From an uncultured Gemmatimonadota bacterium (GTDB lineage: Bacteria > Gemmatimonadota > Gemmatimonadetes > Gemmatimonadales > GWC2-71-9), in contig CAMLHP010000051.1 of the NCBI GenBank assembly GCA_946479805.1, positions 1-12,760 of the forward strand: a stretch of 12,760 bases of DNA, written 5' to 3'. Position numbers and translations under genes: made by a program. Numbering within the stretch: the stretch's first letter is position 1; every line of letters starts with the position of its first letter. Positions 6,429-12,760 of the stretch are shown one piece after another. The notes beneath the pieces were generated by a model. It was not told the DNA's origin and did no database searches. It worked only from the letters and a program-made list of their open reading frames with translations.

Positions 6429-7600
6429 CACGGCTCATCCTGCTCGAGCCGGAATCGCCGGGGGCCGCATGGCAGCCGTTCGCAGGCGTTCGCCCCGTCG
6501 CCGAGCTGCGCGCCGGCATTTGGCGAGTGCGAGAACGCTGGGAACGCTGCTTCGGCCTCAGGGCCGATGCGATTGCCGGGAGCCATTGTGCGGGGTTCGT
6601 GGACGTCGATTCTCCGCCGGTGGTCGCTAACGACAGCATCAGCGGACCCGCAATCGTTGCGCTTTCGGATTTCGCACCGGACCTCGTGCCAGTCGAGCAA
6701 GGTGACTGGCGGGCGCTGGTTCACGACGGCCATACAGTTGCGATCCGCCTGGAAGAGGGAGAGACAATTCGGTGGCCCACCGCTGTCGCCAGCAGCGCCG
6801 CCGAAATCGGGGGCCTTCCCCTCACGGGGACTTTTGCCCTTCTCGACGCGCTGGACCACTTCCTGGCTTCTGACTGCGCCGCGCGCGCCGCCGAGGTCGG
6901 CGGAGCTGTGCCCGAGGGTTCGGTGATGATCGGCACCGGGCACGCACTCGGCTCCGGAAATGATGCTCAGGTAGAGCCGGGCGTGGTGTTCGACCTCCGC
7001 AACGGTGCGGTTGTGATCGAGGCGGGCGCGGAGGTTCGCTCCGGCACCCGCATCGAGGGGCCCTGCTGGATAGGACCCGGAGCCGGCGTGCTCGGGGGCA
7101 CTGTGCGCGGAACGGTAGTGGGCCCGGTTTGCGTCATTCGGGGCGAGGTCTCGGCCAGCATCTTCATTGGCTATTCCAACAAGGCGCATGATGGCTTCGT
7201 GGGGCACAGCGTGCTCGGCCACTGGACCAACCTTGGTGCAATGACCACGACGTCCAACCTCAAGAACACCTATGGCCAGGTCCGGCTCGAGGCAGCCGGC
7301 GAGCGGATCAGCACCGGCCGGCGCTTCGTCGGGACACTGATGGGTGACCACGCCAAGACCGCCATCGGCACCATGCTGGGCACCGGCACCGTGGTTGGCG
7401 CCGGCGCCAATGTATTCGGCGACGGACGCCCGCCCCGCTGGGTGGCGCCCTTCTCATGGGGGCAGGATGGAAACGAGTCGATGAATCAGGAAGGTTTCCT
7501 GACGATTGCGGGACGGGTCATGCCCCGGCGGAAGGTGGAGCTTACGCCGGAACATGACGCGTGGCTTCGTTCACTCTGGCAGCGGCTGGCCGGATCATGA
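6425..7600 (+). CDS. GlmU-like sugar nucleotidyltransferase/acyltransferase ('alternative GlmU' family)
   Basis: A 391-residue protein resembling the GlmU-related family annotated as putative UDP-N-acetylglucosamine diphosphorylase/glucosamine-1-phosphate N-acetyltransferase, known mainly from Bacteroidota and Gemmatimonadota. The N-terminal part begins LILLEPES and has GVRPVAELRAGIWRVRERWE (21-40), the family's version of the nucleotidyltransferase R-P-x-x-x-L-R motif. From about residue 160 a left-handed beta-helix with hexapeptide-like repeats follows. It includes the diagnostic GYSNKAHDGFVGHSVLG (249-265), NLGAMTTTSNLKNTYG (269-284) and GTMLGTGTVVGAGANVFG (315-332). The family is thought to make UDP-GlcNAc or a related NDP-sugar for peptidoglycan and surface glycans; direct evidence for the reaction is limited. 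The ATG at 6425 overlaps the manC stop and the TGA overlaps the next ATG, so the three genes are probably translationally coupled. Confidence 0.87.
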   Translation: MTRLILLEPESPGAAWQPFAGVRPVAELRAGIWRVRERWERCFGLRADAIAGSHCAGFVDVDSPPVVANDSISGPAIVALSDFAPDLVPVEQGDWRALVHDGHTVAIRLEEGETIRWPTAVASSAAEIGGLPLTGTFALLDALDHFLASDCAARAAEVGGAVPEGSVMIGTGHALGSGNDAQVEPGVVFDLRNGAVVIEAGAEVRSGTRIEGPCWIGPGAGVLGGTVRGTVVGPVCVIRGEVSASIFIGYSNKAHDGFVGHSVLGHWTNLGAMTTTSNLKNTYGQVRLEAAGERISTGRRFVGTLMGDHAKTAIGTMLGTGTVVGAGANVFGDGRPPRWVAPFSWGQDGNESMNQEGFLTIAGRVMPRRKVELTPEHDAWLRSLWQRLAGS

Positions 7601-8460
7601 CCCGGCTGCACGTCCTCGGATCCGGATCAGCCGGGAACGCGTTCGCCGTGGAGCACGACGATCGCCTGCTGCTCCTGGACGCCGGGTTCTCCGCCCGCGA
7701 GATCGAGCGGCGCCTCGAGACCGCAGGGCTGGCCGGCCGCCGGGTTGCAGGGATAGCCCTCACGCATGAGCATGGCGATCACGCGAAGGGCGCCATCCGC
7801 CTGGCGCGGCGCTGGGCCGCGCCGGTGCTCTGCTCCACCGGCACGTGGCAGGCGCTCGGCGCACCAGCCGATGTCAGGCACCAGCGGGTCTCCTATGGAT
7901 GTCCAGTTGCGGTGGACGGGTTCGTCATCGACGGCGCTGCCACGGCGCATGACGCCGCCGAACCGCTGGCGCTCCGCATCACTGCGCCGGCAGGCGCCCG
8001 CATCGGCGTCGCTTACGACCTGGGGCGGCCGACCGTTGCGGTGCGGCACCTGCTCAAGCTGTGCGATGCGATTGTGCTGGAGGCCAACCACGATGAGTAC
8101 CTGCTGCGGGTGAGCGATTATCCGCCGGTGGTGCGGCAGCGGATCTCGGGCTCGGGAGGGCACCTGTCGAACCGGGCTGCTGCGGAGTTGCTGTGTGAGG
8201 TCTCGCACGCGGGACTGACGCTGGTGGTGCTGGCACACCTCAGCCGTCGATGCAATGCCGAGGACACCGCCCTGGCCACGGTGCGCGAGGCCCTGGGCAA
8301 GCTGGGCTGGAGTGGCGAGCTTTGTGCCGCCGCACAGGAAGGCCCGGCGCGCTCGTTCCCCATCGGCTCCGCGCCGGCATTGCCTGGGGCAGCGTCCCTG
8401 CGCGGCTCGGCCGTTACTCCGGCACCGGGGGAACCTTCACTCCAGCTGGCAGTGGAGTAG
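7597..8460 (+). CDS. MBL-fold metallohydrolase, YycJ/WalJ-like
   Basis: A 287-residue metallo-beta-lactamase-fold enzyme. The YycJ/WalJ (VicX) pattern is clear: LGSGSAGNAFAV near the N terminus (7-18), the metal-binding THEHGDH (56-62), the strand IGVAYDLG (136-143) supplying the bridging Asp, LEANHDEYLL (161-170), GGHLSN (187-192) and VLAHLSRRCN (211-220). Family members studied elsewhere are described as double-metal nucleases acting on single-stranded DNA 5' ends; activity here is inference. I chose ATG 7597 in the ATGA overlap, because the conserved start TRLHVLGSGSAGN follows at once; the in-frame upstream candidate at 7561 lies inside the previous gene. The last 35 residues or so are a Pro/Ala/Ser-rich tail beyond the usual domain, and its final codons overlap the convergent gene. 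In Firmicutes the gene follows walRK; here it sits behind nucleotide-sugar genes. Confidence 0.88.
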   Translation: MTRLHVLGSGSAGNAFAVEHDDRLLLLDAGFSAREIERRLETAGLAGRRVAGIALTHEHGDHAKGAIRLARRWAAPVLCSTGTWQALGAPADVRHQRVSYGCPVAVDGFVIDGAATAHDAAEPLALRITAPAGARIGVAYDLGRPTVAVRHLLKLCDAIVLEANHDEYLLRVSDYPPVVRQRISGSGGHLSNRAAAELLCEVSHAGLTLVVLAHLSRRCNAEDTALATVREALGKLGWSGELCAAAQEGPARSFPIGSAPALPGAASLRGSAVTPAPGEPSLQLAVE

Positions 8461-8782
8461 CAGGTCCTGACCGCTTCAGGGTAATTGGCTTGGGCAGGTC
8501 GCCACCCGAAATGGTGAGCTGGGTGCGAGTCACCTTCAGCTTGTACGTCTCCCACTCCCCGCCGATCGCAACCCGAATCGAGTCCCCCACCAGCCGCCAG
8601 CGCGAGGTTTCCTTGCCCCATGTCGCGCTGGAGTCCGCCCTGATCACCACTTCACGGGGACCGCCGCGGGTGTCGGCAGAAGCATCGACCTGCCAGGCGC
8701 CCACGGGTGAGGACGATGACTGTCCCGCCAGCGGCGCGGCCGAAAAGAACAAACCTGCCAGAACCAGACTCCCGTACCGCAT
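8414..8782 (-). CDS. Small exported protein of unknown function
   Basis: A 122-residue protein with a Sec-type signal peptide: MRYGS, a hydrophobic core LVLAGLFFSAAP, and a likely cleavage after LAG at residue 20. The mature 100 or so residues begin QSSSSPVGAWQVDAS and alternate polar and hydrophobic residues (REVVIRADSS, RWRLVGDSIRVAIGG, TQLTISGG) as expected for a small beta-sandwich or barrel. The tail is Pro/Lys-rich. I do not recognise a specific family. The start at ATG 8782 is decided by GGAGGG at 8786-8791 and by the signal peptide beginning there; the frame is open back to 8998, but that extension is Arg-rich and crosses the groEL terminator. The end lies inside the convergent hydrolase gene (47-nt tail-to-tail overlap). 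It may be a short monocistronic gene. Confidence 0.72.
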   Translation of the reverse strand: MRYGSLVLAGLFFSAAPLAGQSSSSPVGAWQVDASADTRGGPREVVIRADSSATWGKETSRWRLVGDSIRVAIGGEWETYKLKVTRTQLTISGGDLPKPITLKRSGPATPLPAGVKVPPVPE

Positions 8783-8956
8783 CAACCCTCCATTGAATGA
8801 CCCGTCGGTGGCCCGCTTTGCAAAGGTAGTGCCGTGGGCGCCCGGGCCGAACTCGGCGGGGCGCTGCGGCGAGGCTCGCTCGACTCGCAATGGTGACCGA
8901 CGAAGGCACTGAGGTCGGTGGACGCCCCGTAATGCGACCACTGCAACCGGACGCAA

Positions 8957-8988
8957 AACGGCCCCGGGGAGGATTCCCCGGGGCCGTT
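8957..8988 (-). terminator. Rho-independent terminator after groEL
   Basis: A perfect 14-bp inverted repeat, AACGGCCCCGGGGA (8957-8970) and TCCCCGGGGCCGTT (8975-8988), encloses a 4-nt loop. Read on the minus strand the stem ends in TTTT before GCG, a short U-run, and lies 25 nt beyond the groEL stop. On the plus strand the stem is followed by TTCC, so it is directional for groESL. The rest of the 8783-9013 gap shows no gene that I can support. Confidence 0.85.
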
Positions 8989-9013
8989 CCGCGGTCAACT
9001 TGACTGGCCGGGA

Positions 9014-10645
<1,632 letters not shown>

Positions 10646-10677
10646 GGTACTGTCTCTCCCTCGGATTGTGGACGCGC

Positions 10678-10992
10678 TCAGCCGATCTTGGCCAGGACGT
10701 CCGACGCCTTGATGATGATGACTTCGTCACCGTCAGTGGTGAACGGAGTGCCGCTGTACTTGCCATAAATGACCTTGTCACCGACGGCGAGGTCCATCTT
10801 CACCCGCTCGCCCTTCTCGATGCGACCCGGACCCACCGCCAGCACTTCGCCCTGGGTCGGCTTTTCCTTCGCCGTATCGGGGATGTAGAGGCCGCCGCGC
10901 ATGGCCTCGGCTTCGTCGGTCGGGAGGATGACTACCCGATCCTCCAGCGGCTGGATCTTGAGCTTGGGCTTTGACTTCGTCCCTGCGGACAT
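10678..10992 (-). CDS. groES: Co-chaperonin GroES (10 kDa)
   Basis: Heptameric lid of the GroEL cage. The 104-residue protein contains [14 protein letters not shown], a mobile loop region [17 protein letters not shown], the [10 protein letters not shown] turn, [15 protein letters not shown] and the closing strand [16 protein letters not shown]. The ATG at 10992 is supported by GGAGG at 10998-11002, 5 nt upstream. A GTG at 11004 is in frame but overlaps that ribosome-binding site, so it is rejected. Against GroES proteins that start MKIRPL, there is an N-terminal extension of about nine residues rich in Ser/Lys ([10 protein letters not shown]). It is the first gene of the CIRCE-controlled groESL operon. 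Confidence 0.97.
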   Translation of the reverse strand: MSAGTKSKPKLKIQPLEDRVVILPTDEAEAMRGGLYIPDTAKEKPTQGEVLAVGPGRIEKGERVKMDLAVGDKVIYGKYSGTPFTTDGDEVIIIKASDVLAKIG

Positions 10993-11042
10993 CGTACCCT
11001 CCACTGCAGCTGAGTTTGGTTAAGTGGGCTGTCGGCAATATC

Positions 11043-11069
11043 TTGGCACTCTCAACCCGAGAGTGCCAG
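11043..11069. promoter_or_regulatory. CIRCE operator (HrcA binding site)
   Basis: TTGGCACTC (11043-11051), a 9-nt spacer and GAGTGCCAG (11061-11069) match the CIRCE consensus TTAGCACTC-N9-GAGTGCTAA with one substitution in the left arm and two in the right. The arms pair with each other except at the outermost base, and the stem extends 2 bp into the spacer. It lies just downstream of the groES -10, over the expected start point, where HrcA binding would block initiation until heat or protein-folding stress. hrcA itself is not in the window. Confidence 0.93.
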
Positions 11070-11079
11070 AACCGACCGA

Positions 11080-11107
11080 AAGGTAAGAAGCGCCGTGGCG
11101 CCGTCAA
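11080..11107 (-). promoter_or_regulatory. Candidate housekeeping promoter of groESL
   Basis: On the minus strand TTGACG (11102-11107) and TACCTT (11080-11085) are spaced by 16 nt. The -35 is strong (five of six) and the -10 weak (three of six). The predicted start point near 11073 falls at the edge of the CIRCE inverted repeat, the arrangement seen at HrcA-repressed groESL operons, which supports the placement. The leader before groES would be about 80 nt. Confidence 0.55.
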
Positions 11108-11131
11108 GGGGGGCTTCCAGCCGCCCGGGAC

Positions 11132-11137
11132 TTGACT
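11132..11137 (+). promoter_or_regulatory. Possible -35 element of the PHM-like gene
   Basis: TTGACT lies on the plus strand, in the divergent gap between groES and the PHM-like gene, within the 10-base string CTTGACTTCG also present at the Roadblock-operon promoter (4927-4936). No convincing -10 follows at 16-19 nt (the 17-nt position reads ACTTTG), so this is only a weak suggestion. Confidence 0.2.
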
Positions 11138-11166
11138 TCGGCATCGGCTGTTCCACTTTGCCAGTA

Positions 11167-11193
11167 CCGGCGCGGGCGAGCCGCGGGCGCCGG
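11167..11193. other. GC-rich inverted repeat in the leader of the PHM-like gene
   Basis: CCGGCGC (11167-11173) and GCGCCGG (11187-11193) form a 7-bp perfect inverted repeat with a 13-nt loop. An alternative inner pairing, CGCGG (11171-11175) with CCGCG (11181-11185), is mutually exclusive with it. It lies 36 nt before the ATG. It could be a leader structure or simply a product of high GC content. Confidence 0.25.
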
Positions 11194-11228
11194 CGAATCC
11201 TTAACGACGCGGCCGCGTATGGGTGTTC

Positions 11229-12290
11229 ATGTCAATTCTGCTGCCGGCGGTGCTGGCGGCCCTTGGTGCCGCCTCTGCCAAAGATTCGCTTCCGCTGACC
11301 GTTCAGATCGATTCCTCGAGTCACCTGGTCGTGGTTGAATATGTTGTTCCGGCCGCCGCACCAGCCGGAACGGGACAGCACGACCATGCCTCCGGACATC
11401 AGCATGCCAGCGGAGGACCCGGGGAGCAGGCCGCTGGGCATGGCGACGGACACAGCGCACACACGCGTCACGTAAAGCGGTTCGAGTGGCCGGTCGATGG
11501 CTGGATCAGGGGGGCGAGGGTTGAAGTTGTTGACGCCAACGGCGGGCCGCTTTCGCAGCGGCTGCTTCACCATGTCAATCTGATCAACTTCGAGCGGCAG
11601 CAGCTGCTCCATCCTGCACTGGAGCGGGTCTATGCCGCCGGGCAGGAGACCAGGCCGGTATCGCTCCCCGCCACGGTGGGAGTTCCAGTCACGGCTGGAA
11701 TGGAGTTCGCCCTGCTCGCAGCGTTCGATCCCTCCTCCATGCATCCCGGCTCGCGTGTCCGTGTCATCGTCAGCTGGTCGCCGACCAACCAGGTCCCTCG
11801 GCCATTGGACGTATATCCCCTGCTGCTGGATGCGGGCTTCAGGCCAGGTCAGACACCTGCCTACGACCTGCCGCCCGGACGCTCCGAGCGCACCCTCGAG
11901 TTCATGATGCCGGTTTCCGGCCGGGTGCTTGTGGCGGGCGGCCACCTGCACGATTACGGCGTGGAGCTCAGGCTGGAGGACATTGAAAACGCGAAATCGG
12001 TGTTCACGCTGGAGGCAGTGACCGACAGCGCCGGCCGGATGCAGCACATCCCGTTGTCAATTCCCGGCGCCACTGGGCGGGGCCGGCACCTCGAGGCCGG
12101 TCGCCATTACCGCCTGACCGTCGTATATCACAACCCCACGGATGAAGTCATCCCGGAGGGGGCCATGGGCGAGATGGCGCTGCTGTTCGCGCCGGATAAT
12201 CCGGATGTTGCATTGAAGGCTGACTGGAGTCAGCCCGAGATCATGGCCGACGTGGAGAGCCTGTCGGAACTCCAGGCAAGGCCCAACTAG
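11229..12290 (+). CDS. Exported PHM-like copper monooxygenase-fold protein with His-rich segment
   Basis: A 353-residue exported protein. The signal peptide MSILLPAVLAALGAASA has an AxA-type site near residue 17 but an n-region without Lys/Arg. Residues 51-81 hold eight histidines spaced by Gly/Ala/Ser/Asp. The rest recalls peptidylglycine alpha-hydroxylating monooxygenase (PHM) and dopamine beta-hydroxylase, two-domain copper/ascorbate enzymes. LLHHVNLI gives H114/H115 and DPSSMHPG gives H172, which would form the CuH site. GGHLHDYGVELRL gives H239/H241 and MGEMALLFAP gives M316, which would form the CuM site. Rat PHM uses H107, H108, H172, H242, H244 and M314, so order and spacing agree closely. 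There are no cysteines at all, so the PHM disulphides are absent. GTG 11223 is an alternative start. No Shine-Dalgarno is obvious. Its substrate is unknown, and enzymatic activity is inference. Confidence 0.72.
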   Translation: MSILLPAVLAALGAASAKDSLPLTVQIDSSSHLVVVEYVVPAAAPAGTGQHDHASGHQHASGGPGEQAAGHGDGHSAHTRHVKRFEWPVDGWIRGARVEVVDANGGPLSQRLLHHVNLINFERQQLLHPALERVYAAGQETRPVSLPATVGVPVTAGMEFALLAAFDPSSMHPGSRVRVIVSWSPTNQVPRPLDVYPLLLDAGFRPGQTPAYDLPPGRSERTLEFMMPVSGRVLVAGGHLHDYGVELRLEDIENAKSVFTLEAVTDSAGRMQHIPLSIPGATGRGRHLEAGRHYRLTVVYHNPTDEVIPEGAMGEMALLFAPDNPDVALKADWSQPEIMADVESLSELQARPN

Positions 12291-12310
12291 TACTCTCGAC
12301 CCTTAACTCC

Positions 12311-12760
12311 TCACTCGACGATTCGCCGCACTCCCACCCATCGCTGGTACCACCACCGCCCGTTGGGATCGCTCTCTCCGAGGGTACTGATCTGGACCCC
12401 CCGCGACGCGGAGTGAACGAATCGTCCATCCCCCATGTACAGTCCCACATGGGTTACCCGAGTTCCGCGCTCGGCGAAGGTGAGGATGTCACCCGGACGA
12501 AGGGCATCGTTCGAGCGGCTGATCTCGCGGCCCTGTCTTGCCTGCTGCACGCTGGTCCTGGGCAACGCGATGCCGGCCTCGCCGTAGGCGTACTGAATGA
12601 GGCCGGAGCAGTCGAATCCCTCACCGCCGGTGCCTTCGCCTCCATATGTGTAGGGACGCCCGACTTCCTGCTCGGCAATGCGAATGATGTCCAGCACGAG
12701 TGCATCGGCGTTGGCACGCGCCACCGACTCGCCCCGCCTGGTGGATTCGAGGGAGGGACT
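12311..12760 (-). CDS. NlpC/P60-family cell-wall peptidase (partial, N-terminus beyond window)
   Basis: The C-terminal 149 residues of a cysteine peptidase of the NlpC/P60 family, which cut D-Glu-diaminopimelate-type bonds in peptidoglycan stem peptides. The catalytic order Cys-His-His is visible: GFDCSGLIQYAYGEAG (nucleophile Cys), RVTHVGLYMGDG (His) and RFVHSASRGV (second His). It is preceded by the usual VGRPYTYGGEG substrate-pocket stretch, and LRPGDILTF lies between. The frame stays open to the window edge through a Ser/Arg/Glu-rich linker. A GTG at 12724 could serve as a start, but it would give a bare catalytic domain without an export signal. I therefore take this as the end of a longer exported protein, perhaps with SH3-like or LysM domains further upstream. 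It converges on the PHM-like gene with a 20-nt gap; no hairpin terminator is visible between them. Confidence 0.88.
   Translation of the reverse strand, partial: SPSLESTRRGESVARANADALVLDIIRIAEQEVGRPYTYGGEGTGGEGFDCSGLIQYAYGEAGIALPRTSVQQARQGREISRSNDALRPGDILTFAERGTRVTHVGLYMGDGRFVHSASRGVQISTLGESDPNGRWWYQRWVGVRRIVE

Noticed and set aside
5849..7351. Minus-strand open frame (500 codons) over manC and the GlmU-like gene
   Set aside because: The opposite strand carries intact family signatures; this translation has no recognisable domain.
8783..8998. N-terminal extension of the small exported protein back to 8998
   Set aside because: It crosses the groEL terminator hairpin and is Arg/Pro-rich; the signal peptide and a GGAGGG site define the start at 8782.
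12291..12310. Terminator between the convergent PHM-like and NlpC/P60 genes
   Set aside because: The 20-nt gap shows no inverted repeat or T-run.

Overview
The window is about 12.8 kb of GC-rich chromosomal DNA, densely packed with genes and without mobile elements, CRISPR arrays, tRNAs or rRNAs that I can see. Gene content suggests a Gram-negative-type member of the Gemmatimonadota (inference, moderate confidence). The clues are lipobox and Sec-type exported proteins, an 'alternative GlmU' nucleotidyltransferase/acyltransferase, a histidine kinase with an HQMGTP-type H-box, a CIRCE-controlled groES-groEL operon and a secreted copper-monooxygenase-like protein. Rhodothermota/Bacteroidota relatives share several of these families and cannot be excluded. 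Strong third-position GC gives long antisense open frames over most real genes; I treat these as shadows.

Left block, minus strand (1-4875): a tightly packed gene run reading lipoprotein -> serS (seryl-tRNA synthetase) -> membrane sensor histidine kinase -> UvrD/PcrA-type helicase, which runs off the left edge just after helicase motif VI. Junctions are a 7-nt gap, an 8-nt overlap and a 4-nt GTGA overlap, so this is probably one transcript. A candidate promoter sits so close to the lipoprotein ATG that the mRNA could be leaderless.

Centre, plus strand (4995-8460): a divergent run of Roadblock/LC7 protein -> mannose-1-phosphate guanylyltransferase -> GlmU-like sugar nucleotidyltransferase/acyltransferase -> YycJ/WalJ-type metallo-beta-lactamase-fold hydrolase. 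The last three are joined by ATGA overlaps. This looks like a nucleotide-sugar supply operon for cell-surface glycans, with a small GTPase-regulator-like protein at its head.

Right block: a small exported protein of unknown function (minus, 8414-8782) overlaps the hydrolase gene tail to tail. The groES-groEL operon (minus, 9014-10992) follows, with a strong hairpin terminator downstream and a CIRCE operator over its promoter region. Divergent from groES is the most interesting gene, an exported 353-residue protein (11229-12290). Its spaced histidines and methionine match the six copper ligands of peptidylglycine alpha-hydroxylating monooxygenase (PHM), and it carries a His-rich stretch near the N terminus. 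The window ends inside a convergent gene whose C-terminal domain is an NlpC/P60 cell-wall peptidase.

No intergenic stretch exceeds 300 bases. The two largest are 8783-9013 (groEL terminator, otherwise nothing recognised) and 10993-11228 (groES promoter, CIRCE and the leader of the PHM-like gene).
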